Made by a program: the position numbers and the translations under genes
The notes under the pieces: model-generated
Told to the model about the DNA's origin: nothing
Databases searched by the model: none
The model's input: only the letters and a program-made list of their open reading frames with translations
Shown: positions 8,871 to 16,981 of the stretch, piece by piece
Layout of the letters: every line of letters begins with the position of its first letter
Position numbering within the stretch: position 1 is the first letter of the stretch
From: Pseudomonas sp. Irchel s3f7
Lineage (GTDB): Bacteria; Pseudomonadota; Gammaproteobacteria; Pseudomonadales; Pseudomonadaceae
Assembly (NCBI RefSeq): GCF_900187615.1
Contig: NZ_FYDO01000015.1
Coordinates: forward strand, 96,345-160,344
Length of the DNA stretch: 64,000 nt
Reading direction: 5' to 3'

Positions 8871-9950
8871 ATGAAGGCATTCTCGTGCGTGTTCTACCGT
8901 TTTGCATTCGTGTTGCTGGCGTTGTCCTGTGTGGCTTTCGGTGCTTCTGCGGCCGAGAAAAAACAGTCGTTCAAGGTGGCCTGGTCGATCTATTCCGGGT
9001 GGATGCCGTGGGGCTACGCCAGCGAACACGGGATCATCGAAAAATGGGCGAAAAAGTACGGCATCCAGATTGAACTGGTGCAACTCAACGACTACATCGA
9101 GTCGATCAACCAGTACGCCGCGGGGGCATTCGATGCCTGCGGCATGACCAACATGGATGCCTTGACCATCCCGAGCGCCAATGGCGTGGACACCACGGGG
9201 CTGATTCTGGGCGATTACTCCAACGGCAACGACGCCATCGTCCTGAAGAACGGCAAGAGCTTTGCCGACATCAAGGGCCAGCAGGTCAATCTGGTGGAGT
9301 TGTCGGTGTCCGACTACCTGATGTCCAGGGCTTTGGACATCCATGGGCTGAGCCAACGCGATATCAAGATCATGAACACCTCCGATGCTGATGCGGTGGC
9401 TTCGTTCTCCACGTCCGGGGTGACGGCGGCAGCATTGTGGAATCCGCAATTGAGCATGGTGATGAAGCAGTCACCGACGGCGGTTCAGGTCTTCACCTCC
9501 AAAGAAATACCGGGGGAGATCATTGACATGATGGCGGTGAACACCGAGACGCTGGCGGCCAATCCGGAACTGGGCAAGGCGTTGGTCGGTGCGTGGTTCG
9601 AGACCTTGCAATTGATGAGCGGCGACGACGGGCAGGCCATCGCCGCACGTACTTCGATGGCCGAGCGCTCGGGTACCGACCTTAAAGGCTACGAGGAACA
9701 ACTCACGCAAACCATGTTGTTTTATACGCCGGGCACCGCGTTCGAGTTCGCCAACTCCGACGCCATCCGCCATACCATGGACAAGGTGCGCACCTTCTCC
9801 TTTGCCAAAGGCTTGCTGGGCCAGGCCGCCACCAGCGCCGATGCGGTGGGCATGCAGTTTGCCGACGGCTCTACCCTTGGTGATAAGAACAACATCAAGC
9901 TGCGCTTCGATAGCCGCTTCGTGAACATGGCGGTGGCCAACCAGCTCTGA
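8871..9950 (+). CDS. ABC-type periplasmic binding protein (NMT1/urea-carboxylase-region type)
   Basis: A 359-residue protein with a signal peptide (about residues 1-28, [16 protein letters not shown]). The mature part starts [42 protein letters not shown], typical of the NitT/TauT/SsuA-like binding proteins and in particular of those found near urea carboxylase genes. Such proteins deliver small nitrogen- or sulfur-containing solutes to an ABC importer. No permease or ATPase gene follows: the next DNA is a truncated DoxX gene on the other strand. It lies 39 bp after the hypothetical gene and probably belongs to the same operon. Confidence 0.82.
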   Translation: MKAFSCVFYRFAFVLLALSCVAFGASAAEKKQSFKVAWSIYSGWMPWGYASEHGIIEKWAKKYGIQIELVQLNDYIESINQYAAGAFDACGMTNMDALTIPSANGVDTTGLILGDYSNGNDAIVLKNGKSFADIKGQQVNLVELSVSDYLMSRALDIHGLSQRDIKIMNTSDADAVASFSTSGVTAAALWNPQLSMVMKQSPTAVQVFTSKEIPGEIIDMMAVNTETLAANPELGKALVGAWFETLQLMSGDDGQAIAARTSMAERSGTDLKGYEEQLTQTMLFYTPGTAFEFANSDAIRHTMDKVRTFSFAKGLLGQAATSADAVGMQFADGSTLGDKNNIKLRFDSRFVNMAVANQL

Positions 9951-10210
9951 GCGAAGGCGACCAAGGGGGTGCAGATCAGTTCGGCCCACATCGACAGCTC
10001 CCAGTTCAGTGTTGCCGAGACGTGGTTGAACGGAAACGGGAAGCGCTCCTGAATGTCGGCGAACCAGTTCTGGCCGTTGAGCTTCTCCAGGCCCGACTCG
10101 AAGAATTCCCAGGCGAGGAACACCCGCAAGGCCAGCGGCGCAATCCAGTCGCCGGCACGGTCCAGGTTCAGGTGCAGGCCTTTGACGGCCGAGGAGATTG
10201 AGGTGTTCAT
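9951..10210 (-). pseudogene. DoxX-family membrane protein gene, 3'-truncated
   Basis: The minus-strand frame from ATG 10210 encodes [20 protein letters not shown], then [20 protein letters not shown], then [21 protein letters not shown] and [10 protein letters not shown], a recognisable DoxX-type start with its first membrane helix and conserved FFESGLEKL motif. About residue 80 the similarity stops and the frame runs into the antisense of the binding protein gene, with no natural C-terminal helices. DoxX proteins have four helices and about 130-190 residues, so over half is missing. The break lies within about 20 bp of the binding protein stop codon, marking a recombination junction. Confidence 0.7.
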
Positions 10211-10352
10211 GGGCGATGGTCCCCTTGAGTGAGTTGAACGTTTGGATCGGCGTGGCCAATCGACAGACGAATTCAATCAACGGGGTGTATCTGCGATGTG
10301 TCGTCGGTGCGGGGTTGTACACACTGTGATACTTCAAACACCGCTTATCCCT

Positions 10353-10438
10353 TGTAGGAGCAAGCTCGCTCGCGATGACAATGGACCAGATACTTCAATG
10401 TGGCTGACCTACCGCTATCGCGAGCAAGCTTGCTCCAC
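10353..10438. repeat. REPIN (inverted REP pair)
   Basis: Left arm GTAGGAGCAAGCTCGCTCGC and right arm GCGAGCAAGCTTGCTCCACA flank about 40 bp. It belongs to the GTAGGAGCAAGC...GCGAT family. With the DoxX remnant it accounts for most of the 570-bp gap upstream of the ProA-like gene. Confidence 0.85.
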
Positions 10439-10524
10439 ACAAAAGCGCAACCACAAAGGGCCGTGACGCTCTCGCGCAATTGCTATACATTTTCCGGCCG
10501 CCCTCAGCATGGTGATACCGCTTC

Positions 10525-12027
10525 ATGTCTCTTGCGCTCGAACGTCTAGTCGCTGGCACGCCGATCCCTTTCGCCGGTAACCGTGTCACGGTTGTCAGCC
10601 CCGAACTGGCAGAACGCTTCCAGCCCGGTGATCACCTGCTGGTGGAGCAGGTCAGCGGTGAACTGTTGCTGATTCCGGTGGTGGACCAGCGAGCAGCAGC
10701 GGTCGCGATCGAACGTGCTGAAGCGGCATTCACGGCAATGTCCGCCGTTTCTGATCAGGCGATCAGCGCATTTTTCGATTTGTTTGCCCAGCGCCTGGAA
10801 ACCCCTGAGTGCTGGGCCTTGATCGAGGCCGCGAACCTGGCCGACATCGAGCGGGCCAAGGCGCGCGGTCGTTCGACCACACGCCTCTTGGCCGATGAGC
10901 GCATGCGTCGCGACATGATTGCCGGGCTGCGCGCCTGGCGCGATGCTTCGGCCATGCGCGGCAAAGTGGTCAGTTGCGTCGAGCACGACGGCTGGAAGGT
11001 CGAGCAAGTGGTTTCGCCGCTGGGCATCGTCGCGTTTGTCTTCGAAGGTCGACCGAACGTTTTCGCCGACGCCGCCGGCGTATTGCGCACCGGCAACACT
11101 GCCGTTTTGCGCATTGGCAGCGATGCGTTGGGCACTGCTCAGGCAATCGTCAGTCACGCACTGAATCCAGCGTTGGCCGACGCCGGTTTGCCCAATGGCG
11201 CGGTGTCGTTGGTGGAAAGCGTCAATCATGCCGCCGGTTGGGCGATGTTCGCCGACCGGCGCCTGTCGCTGGCCGTGGCCCGTGGTTCGGGCCGCGCAGT
11301 CAGTCAGTTGGGCAGCATCGCGCAGCAGGCAGGCACCGCTGTCAGCCTGCACGGCACCGGTGGCGCCTGGCTGGTCGCCCATGCAGATGCGGATGCCCAG
11401 CGCTTCGCCAGCGTGGTACGCAACTCCCTGGACCGCAAAGTCTGCAACACCCTGAACGTGTGCCTGATTCACCGTGATCGTGCTGCAGAGCTGGTCCCGC
11501 TGTTTCTCGATGCCCTGCAACAGGCAGGCAAGGCGCGGGGGCAGGGCTGCAAGTTGCACATCGTCGAGGGCAGCGAGGCGTACTTGCCGAGCGACTGGCA
11601 AGCGGCAACGGTGCAGGTGTATCGCGCCGAAGGCTACCAGACCGAAGCATTGGCCGAACCGCTGCCCGAAGATCAACTGGGGCGCGAGTGGGAATGGGAA
11701 GAAACCCCGGAAGTCAGCCTGAAAATCGTCGATGACCTGGACAGCGCCATCGCCTTGTTCAACCGCTACAGCCCGCAATTCACGGTGTCGCTCATCAGCG
11801 AAAGTGCCGAGGCTCAGGACCGTTTCTACAACGCGGTCAACGCGCCTTTTGTCGGCAACGGCATCACCCGCTGGGTTGACGGTCAGTACGCGCTGAACAA
11901 ACCGGAACTGGGTCTTTCGAACTGGGAAAGCGGACGACTGTTTGCCCGCAGCGCGATTCTCTCGGGCGATGGCGTGTTCACCATCCGTAGCCGCATGACC
12001 CAGGTCGACCTGGGCGTCAAACGCTGA
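10525..12027 (+). CDS. ProA-like aldehyde dehydrogenase (gamma-glutamyl phosphate reductase family)
   Basis: A 500-residue protein. The core matches ProA: VVSPLGIVAFVFEGRPNVFADAAGVLRTGNTAVLRIGSDAL (cofactor-binding region) and RNSLDRKVCNTLNVCLIH with the catalytic Cys307. ProA reduces gamma-glutamyl phosphate to glutamate semialdehyde in proline synthesis. However it is about 80 residues longer than typical ProA (about 420), with an N-terminal segment (PIPFAGNRVTVVSPELAERFQPGDHLLVE) ahead of the dehydrogenase fold, and no proB is adjacent. It may be a paralog acting on another acyl phosphate or aldehyde, so no gene symbol is given. The ATG at 10525 has no strong ribosome site. Confidence 0.75.
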   Translation: MSLALERLVAGTPIPFAGNRVTVVSPELAERFQPGDHLLVEQVSGELLLIPVVDQRAAAVAIERAEAAFTAMSAVSDQAISAFFDLFAQRLETPECWALIEAANLADIERAKARGRSTTRLLADERMRRDMIAGLRAWRDASAMRGKVVSCVEHDGWKVEQVVSPLGIVAFVFEGRPNVFADAAGVLRTGNTAVLRIGSDALGTAQAIVSHALNPALADAGLPNGAVSLVESVNHAAGWAMFADRRLSLAVARGSGRAVSQLGSIAQQAGTAVSLHGTGGAWLVAHADADAQRFASVVRNSLDRKVCNTLNVCLIHRDRAAELVPLFLDALQQAGKARGQGCKLHIVEGSEAYLPSDWQAATVQVYRAEGYQTEALAEPLPEDQLGREWEWEETPEVSLKIVDDLDSAIALFNRYSPQFTVSLISESAEAQDRFYNAVNAPFVGNGITRWVDGQYALNKPELGLSNWESGRLFARSAILSGDGVFTIRSRMTQVDLGVKR

Positions 12028-12039
12028 AGCCTTCCTTCC

Positions 12040-12064
12040 AGCGACCGCCATCACGGCGGTCGCT
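12040..12064 (+). terminator. Hairpin after the ProA-like gene
   Basis: AGCGACCGCC and GGCGGTCGCT form a perfect 10-bp stem with a 5-base loop, 13 bp after the stop codon. A weak T-rich stretch (GGTCTTGAT) follows. It is a probable terminator with a poor U-tract. Confidence 0.55.
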
Positions 12065-12143
12065 GCGGTCTTGATCAAGCAGCCTCAAACGCTCTGCCAT
12101 ACACGGCGCAAGTCGTCGGGTGCTCGGCCAGGGCCACGAAGCC

Positions 12144-12293
12144 ACCCCCGGGATGCGGACTGTATGACGGCACGATGTTGCCGGCGTTGCGGATCACGAA
12201 CAGCTCACCGGGTTCTTGCTGGGTCAGCAGCTCCGGCACGACGCGGCTGTCGGAACAGGTGATGAACCGGGTGCCGGGGTGCTGCGTGGGGAG
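12144..12293 (-). pseudogene. Beta-carbonic anhydrase remnant
   Basis: A minus-strand frame encodes [20 protein letters not shown], then [20 protein letters not shown] and SPHPGG, the unmistakable N-terminal active-site region of a beta-class carbonic anhydrase: zinc Cys in TCSDSR with the Asp-Arg dyad, followed by [10 protein letters not shown]. Only about 50 of the usual 200-220 residues remain. The 5' side runs directly into the REPIN array at 12287 and the 3' side loses similarity after HPGG, so the second zinc site (HxxC) is gone. It is a broken gene fragment and not a functional enzyme. Confidence 0.8.
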
Positions 12294-12828
12294 CTGGCTT
12301 GCCAGCGATGAGGTCCACGAGATTGATGCAAAATTCAAAGCCGCCTTCGCCAGCAAGCCGGCTCCTACAGGGAATGTGGCGATCACAAAATCTTGCTCTT
12401 CGTAGGAGCTGGCTTGCCAGCGATGAGGTCCACGAGATTGACGCAAAATTCAAGGCCGCCTTCGCCAGCAAGCCGGCTCCTGCAGGGAATGTGGCGATCA
12501 CAAAATCTTGCCCTTCGTAGGAGCTGGCTTGCCAGCGAAGAGGCCCGCGAGATTGACGCAAAATTCAAAGCAGCCTTCGCCAGCAAGCCGGCTCCTACAG
12601 GGAATGTGGCGATCACAAAATCTTGCTCTTCGTAGGAGCTGGCTTGCCAGCGAAGAGGCCCGCGAGATTGTTGCAAAATTAAAGGCCGCCTTCGCCAGCA
12701 AGCCGGCTCCTACAGGGAATGTGGCGATCACAAAATCTTGCTCTTCGTAGGAGCTGGCTTGCCAGCGAAGAGGCCCGCGAGATTGACGCAAAATTCAAGG
12801 CCGCCTTCGCCAGCAAGCCGGTTCCTAC
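12287..12828. repeat. Tandem array of five REPINs, 115-bp period
   Basis: Five units start at about 12287, 12402, 12517, 12632 and 12747: the step is exactly 115 bp. Each has a left arm GTAGGAGCTGGCTTGCCAGC, a centre rich in AAAATTCAAAG, and a right arm CCAGCAAGCCGGCTCCTACA, followed by a conserved spacer (GGAATGTGGCGATCACAAAA). Copies differ at only a few positions. Arm sequence and spacer differ from the array at 895-1527, so this is an independent expansion. It abuts the carbonic anhydrase remnant. Confidence 0.95.
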
Positions 12829-12845
12829 AAGGACACGCAAGCATT

Positions 12846-12882
12846 AAAAAGGGCCTGCTCTTTATGGGAGCAGGCCCTTTTT
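12846..12882. terminator. Bidirectional intrinsic terminator
   Basis: AAAAAGGGCCTGCTC and GAGCAGGCCCTTTTT form a 15-bp complementary pair with a short loop and A/T tracts at both ends. On the minus strand it lies directly downstream of the hypothetical gene ending at 12899; on the plus strand it would stop readthrough from the repeat region. Confidence 0.9.
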
Positions 12883-12898
12883 GTGAATCAACTAATAA

Positions 12899-13228
12899 TT
12901 AATACAGCCGATCAATCACCCGAACTTCGTTCTGGTTCTGCATCGAATCCCATGCCTGTTTCAGCGTTTGCAGAACGCTGCCGATGAAGTCCTTGTCGGC
13001 CGCGGCTTTCTTGCCGACATAGCCTTGGCCGCGACGGTACATCTTCAGGCGGGCCAGCAGGTTCTGGTTGTTCTGGTCGAACTCGGCTTCATGGGCATGT
13101 GGCGACAGGCAGTCGATATGCACCTGGCCAGACTTGCTGATCCAGAGAATATGGTTGTCGTGGCTGTCTTTTTTAGCCGCAAACATACGAGCCAGTTCTT
13201 CGATAGTAGGTTGATTGTTCAGATTCAT
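12899..13228 (-). CDS. Hypothetical protein
   Basis: A 109-residue soluble protein: MNLNNQPTIEELARMFAAKK, then DSHDNHILWISKSGQVHID, followed by a basic stretch (LLARLKMYRRGQGYVGKKAAADKDFIGSVLQTLKQAW). A good ribosome site (AAGGGG) lies 7 bases before the ATG on the minus strand and a strong terminator follows it, so it is very likely a real single-gene unit. I do not recognise a named domain. Confidence 0.75.
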   Translation of the reverse strand: MNLNNQPTIEELARMFAAKKDSHDNHILWISKSGQVHIDCLSPHAHEAEFDQNNQNLLARLKMYRRGQGYVGKKAAADKDFIGSVLQTLKQAWDSMQNQNEVRVIDRLY

Positions 13229-13748
13229 AATAAAGCCCCTTGACCAATTGGTGATCTTTCAAAGTTGATTCGCTAATACAGGTAGCCCATCGGTTAGTTG
13301 ATCCCTGGCACCGAAACCAGGACGTCGGCGTTCGACCGCCTTATCGGGCGGGGTCCTGCGTCTGTTGCATGTAGTCGTGTTGAATAACTGCTACGCAATA
13401 GCGTCACAACGAAGAGAAGCGGCGATACCTGGAAGTCACTGCCGACTTTTCAAGGGTCGGCCACAAGCTTCATGAGGATGGCTCGCCAAGTCTTCTCGCC
13501 CTTGTACTGGACGTTCAGGCCAGGTCAGCTTCTTCAATCTGCCTTGTGGGCAGCGTGTATCCGGGGAAAACAGCTCGGCGGTCAGACGAGCTTGCTCAAA
13601 CGTGTTGCCTGTTCTCCCGATCGGGGAGACGTCTGCATCATGCAAGGGCAAATCGAAGGCGTCAACGGTTTTGTAGTGAATATTTTCAGGCACTACATAT
13701 TGTCGGACAAAGCTGTTCGGAATTAGAAAAGGAGGCGCGGGAGTGCTG
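13229..13748. other. Intergenic region with no recognised gene
   Basis: About 520 bp. It holds a G/C hairpin near 13339-13360 (CGACCGCC...GGCGGGGTC) and a GCCGAC...GTCGGC hairpin near 13441-13461. Two opposed frames of 80-120 codons overlap (minus 13436-13804 and plus 13472-13726). Neither has a clear ribosome site nor recognisable motifs, and the minus one would overlap the GNAT gene. It may hold an RNA gene or a decayed gene. Confidence 0.4.
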
Positions 13749-14252
13749 TCAGGGCGATGGCAGCGGTGACTCAAATCGATAGAACGTGCAGGAATGGCCG
13801 TCAACCGTGAGCGAGTGTCGGGTGAATCCCGCGGCGCAGAGCGTGGGCATCACAGCGACCCAGAACAGCCGTGCTGGCTGATTTGCCTCGATGTGGAAAA
13901 TCTGCCATTGACCGGGGAGGCGGCTCAAGAGGGTAGACACGACAAATCGCGCGACGCCCTGGCCACGAAAGCGTCGACTGACAAACAGATACCCGATGTT
14001 GTAGCGGGCGCCTTGCAAGTGGGTGTCTTCGTCCACGGTCACGAAACCGGCCAATTCTCCATTGACCTTGATCAGAAACGGCCGGGTCGCGGGTTTTCGC
14101 CAGTAGTCGGGCATGGGCAGGATACTGAAAAAGCCGGATTCGCCCAGTTTCAGCGGCAGCCATTCGCTGAAATCGTAGGTGTAGAACTGCATCAGGTTTT
14201 CGATGGTTTCAAGTTCATCGCGTTGAGCGACGTGCAATTCGATCGAAAGCAT
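13749..14252 (-). CDS. GNAT-family N-acetyltransferase
   Basis: A 167-residue protein of GNAT length. The acetyl-CoA-binding motif A is YLFVSRRFRGQGVARFVVSTLL (R/Q-x-x-G-x-G/A form: RRFRGQGVA), preceded by the strand GELAGFVTVDEDTHL and followed by the C-terminal beta elements (WQIFHIEANQPARLFWVAVM). The N-terminus is MLSIELHVAQRDELETIENLMQFYTYDFSEW. It transfers acetyl from acetyl-CoA to an unknown amine. Its relatives are often stand-alone resistance or modification enzymes. It lies downstream of, and is co-directional with, the secretion genes but separated by about 50 bp. Confidence 0.82.
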   Translation of the reverse strand: MLSIELHVAQRDELETIENLMQFYTYDFSEWLPLKLGESGFFSILPMPDYWRKPATRPFLIKVNGELAGFVTVDEDTHLQGARYNIGYLFVSRRFRGQGVARFVVSTLLSRLPGQWQIFHIEANQPARLFWVAVMPTLCAAGFTRHSLTVDGHSCTFYRFESPLPSP

Positions 14253-14304
14253 CGGCTGGGTTTCCGTATGGCAGGCGTGTAGTGGCGTGCGCTACAGGAT
14301 AATG

Positions 14305-15633
14305 TCAATTGGTGACCAACAGCTCCGGGCCAAGGTAGTCGTTGATCTGATTGATATCATCGTCGCCCAGGCTGCCCACCGAAGAGGCCAGGCGCAAGCG
14401 CGACATCAGATAGCGTAACTTGGCTTCGAACAGATCGTGGCGCGCAACGAAGAGCAGTTCTTCGGCATTGAGCACGTCCGAGTTGGTGCTGGTGCCGCCT
14501 TCCAGGAAGCCCTTGCGTGACGATGCCAGTGAGCGCTCGTTGGACGCTACGGCCTTCTCTAGAGCGCGAATGCGTTTGGCGCCGCTCAGGATGCCTTGAT
14601 ACTCACGGGTGGTTCCCGTGATGACCTCCTGACGTGCGGCGTCAAGTTCATCCAGGGCTTTACTGCTATTGGCACTGGCCTGGCGTGTCAGCGCGCTGAC
14701 GCCGCCACCGCTGTACAACGGGAAATTGACTTCCAGTCCGACTGAGCTGTAGTGGTTGCGTTGATTCAACTCGGAGAGTGATTGGCTCTCACCCGCGGTG
14801 TAGCCGGCGATGAAATCCAGGGTTGGCCAGTGACCCGCTTTGGCACGATTCACCTCTTCTTCGGCGAGGTTGCTGCTATGCCGGCGCGCAAGGATCGTCG
14901 GGCTATCGGTCTGGGCTTTGACCAACCAGTCCTGCAGGTTGCTCGGTAGCAGCGGTGGTGTCTCGAAGCTCGGGCGCAAGGTGGTCAGCGATTCGGGGGG
15001 TTCACCGATGTATTCCTCGAGCTGGCGGCGTGCATTGATCAGGTTGTCTTGCGCCTCGATCAGTTCGGCTTCGGCGAGGTCCCGGCGAGCGGCCGACTCG
15101 TCGATGTCGGTGATAGTGCCTGCCCCCAGTTCCATGCGCCGTTTCGCCGAGGCGAGTTGCTCGTCGAAGGCGGTCAGCTTGGACTTGGCCAGCGTGATGG
15201 TTTCGCTGGCCAGGAGCACATCGAAATAGCTTTCGGCCAGACGCACCGCGGCATCCTGGCTCTTGGCATCGAATACCGCGTTGCTGTAGTCGGCACGCTG
15301 CTGACCCTGACGGTATTCGGCCATTTTCTGTTTGTTGAACAGCGGCTGGCGCAGGCGCACGTTAGCGCCCTTGGAATCGTAGTCGAGATCTCGTTCGAAT
15401 CCGCTCTGGCGTTGTGTGCCATTGACCTTGTGGTCGTAGGCTGTGGCATTGATCTGCGGTAGCAAACCAGCCTTGCCGATGGCGCGGTTCTCCTTGCCGG
15501 CTGCATTTTCATGTACGGCGGCCTGGTAGATGGGGCCCTGGAACTGCAACAGATCCCAGGCTTGTTTGAGGTCCATGGCGCTGACCGGAAGGCTCAGTCC
15601 AAGCAGGCAGATAAGCACGCAATGACGGTCCAT
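14305..15633 (-). CDS. TolC-family outer membrane channel of type I secretion
   Basis: A 442-residue outer membrane efflux protein. The start at 15633 gives a signal peptide (MDRHCVLICLLGLSLPVSA) and overlaps the stop region of the adaptor gene by only a few bases; a longer start at 15669 would overlap the adaptor by 35 bp. The two OEP repeats can be seen: DLKQAWDLLQFQGPIYQAA...ENRAIGKAGLLPQINATAYD and, in the second half, ILARRHSSNLAEEEVNRAKAGHWPTLDFIAGYT, with long coiled helices typical of the periplasmic tunnel. It is the AprF/PrtF/HasF type. It forms an envelope-spanning channel with the next two upstream genes. Confidence 0.88.
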   Translation of the reverse strand: MDRHCVLICLLGLSLPVSAMDLKQAWDLLQFQGPIYQAAVHENAAGKENRAIGKAGLLPQINATAYDHKVNGTQRQSGFERDLDYDSKGANVRLRQPLFNKQKMAEYRQGQQRADYSNAVFDAKSQDAAVRLAESYFDVLLASETITLAKSKLTAFDEQLASAKRRMELGAGTITDIDESAARRDLAEAELIEAQDNLINARRQLEEYIGEPPESLTTLRPSFETPPLLPSNLQDWLVKAQTDSPTILARRHSSNLAEEEVNRAKAGHWPTLDFIAGYTAGESQSLSELNQRNHYSSVGLEVNFPLYSGGGVSALTRQASANSSKALDELDAARQEVITGTTREYQGILSGAKRIRALEKAVASNERSLASSRKGFLEGGTSTNSDVLNAEELLFVARHDLFEAKLRYLMSRLRLASSVGSLGDDDINQINDYLGPELLVTN

Positions 15634-15634
15634 T

Positions 15635-16975
15635 TCATTGTTCCTTGAAGGAGCTGTTGACGCGATCAAGCATTGGTTTAAGTAGATAGCTCATCATGCT
15701 GCGCTCGCCGGTCTTGATGGTGACGCTGGCGGGCATGCCGGGGCGGATGTGATTGGTGCCAAGCAGGCTCATGCCATCAGGGGTGACTTCCACCTGAGCC
15801 AGATAGAACGGTTGTTTGCTTTCCTCGTCGACCAGGCGGTCGGCGGAGACGGTCATCACGCGGCCGGGAATATTGGGTGTCTTGGTATGGTTGAAGGCCG
15901 GGAAGGTAATGTCCACGGGCAGGCCGGGGACCATCTTGTCGATGGCCTGCACGGGAATCATTGCGTCGACCTGCAGGGGTTCATTAGTCGGGACGATCTC
16001 CATGATCTTGAAACCGGGCTGAATGATCCCGCCGACGGTGGCGACGCTCAGGGCCTGGACCATGCCATCGATCGGCGAGCGAATCACCGTGTGGGTCACT
16101 TCATAGTCCAGCGCGCGCAAGCGGTCGGCCAGGGTGGTGTTTTCCTTGGCGGTGTCGGTCAGCTGCGATTCGACTTCCTTCAGATAATCGTGCTGGCGCT
16201 GCAGGATGCGCAGCTTGATTTCGGTGGTCTGGCTACGCACGCGAGCGATGTTGTTGAGGTTCTCGGCCTGACCGGCGGAGAGTTCGGCATTGTTGCGTTC
16301 CAGCTCGAGCAAACGGTTACGCGGCACATAGCCTTCGGCCGCCAGCACGCGGGTGCCTTGCAATTCCTGGTTGAGGAAGTTGATCTGCGAGGCGCGAGCA
16401 CCATAGACCTGCTGCAAGCCCTTGAGCTGCACCGCCGACGCCGCGAGGTTTTCCTGCAGGATGCTGATTTCGCCAGCGAGGCCGGCGCGCCGGGTGTCCA
16501 GCAGGCGTTGTTGCAAGTCCATGGCAGCCACCAGGCGAGGGTCGGCGTCGAAGCGCTTGAGCAGCATGGGGTCGTAACTCACGACGTCGCGGTTGTCCCG
16601 TTCGGCTTCCAGGCGATTTTCCACGGTCTTGCTGACGATGTACTGGGCACTCACCGCACCCTGTTCTGCCAGGGCGCGTAATGAGTCGAGGCGAACCACC
16701 TCTTGGCCTTTTTTCACCATCTCGCCTTCGCGAACGAGAATGGCCTCCACGGTACCGCCGCTCAGGTGTTGCACGGTTTTGCGATTGCTGGTGACTTTGA
16801 CCGTGCCTGTCGCCACCACGCCTGCATCCAGCGGCGCCAGCCAGGACCACAGAAGAAAGCCGCCGAAGCCGGCAATCACCAGCCACAGGCCCCACCGCGC
16901 GGGTTTAGCGACGTCCAGATCGATCAAGCTCTTGGGGTCGCTTTGAATGATCTCGGTGCTTTGACTCATTTGCAT
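15635..16975 (-). CDS. HlyD-family membrane fusion (adaptor) protein of type I secretion
   Basis: A 446-residue protein (start at 16975, or MSQSTEII two codons in). One membrane segment (residues about 30-48, LWLVIAGFGGFLLWSWLAPL) precedes the lipoyl/barrel segment DAGVVATGTVKVTSNRKTVQHLSGGTVEAILVREGEMVKKGQEVVRLDS. A long coiled-coil follows, then the second half of the lipoyl domain (TVIRSPIDGMVQALSVATVGGIIQPGFKIMEIVP) and the C-terminal barrel ending in the family tail SVTIKTGERSMMSYLLKPM. AprE/PrtE type. It bridges the ABC transporter and the TolC-type channel. Confidence 0.9.
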   Translation of the reverse strand: MQMSQSTEIIQSDPKSLIDLDVAKPARWGLWLVIAGFGGFLLWSWLAPLDAGVVATGTVKVTSNRKTVQHLSGGTVEAILVREGEMVKKGQEVVRLDSLRALAEQGAVSAQYIVSKTVENRLEAERDNRDVVSYDPMLLKRFDADPRLVAAMDLQQRLLDTRRAGLAGEISILQENLAASAVQLKGLQQVYGARASQINFLNQELQGTRVLAAEGYVPRNRLLELERNNAELSAGQAENLNNIARVRSQTTEIKLRILQRQHDYLKEVESQLTDTAKENTTLADRLRALDYEVTHTVIRSPIDGMVQALSVATVGGIIQPGFKIMEIVPTNEPLQVDAMIPVQAIDKMVPGLPVDITFPAFNHTKTPNIPGRVMTVSADRLVDEESKQPFYLAQVEVTPDGMSLLGTNHIRPGMPASVTIKTGERSMMSYLLKPMLDRVNSSFKEQ

Positions 16976-16981
16976 GATTGG

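Noticed and set aside
13436..13804. A 122-codon minus-strand gene
   Set aside because: It overlaps the GNAT gene, has no ribosome site and shows no recognisable motif; kept only as an open question in the intergenic entry.
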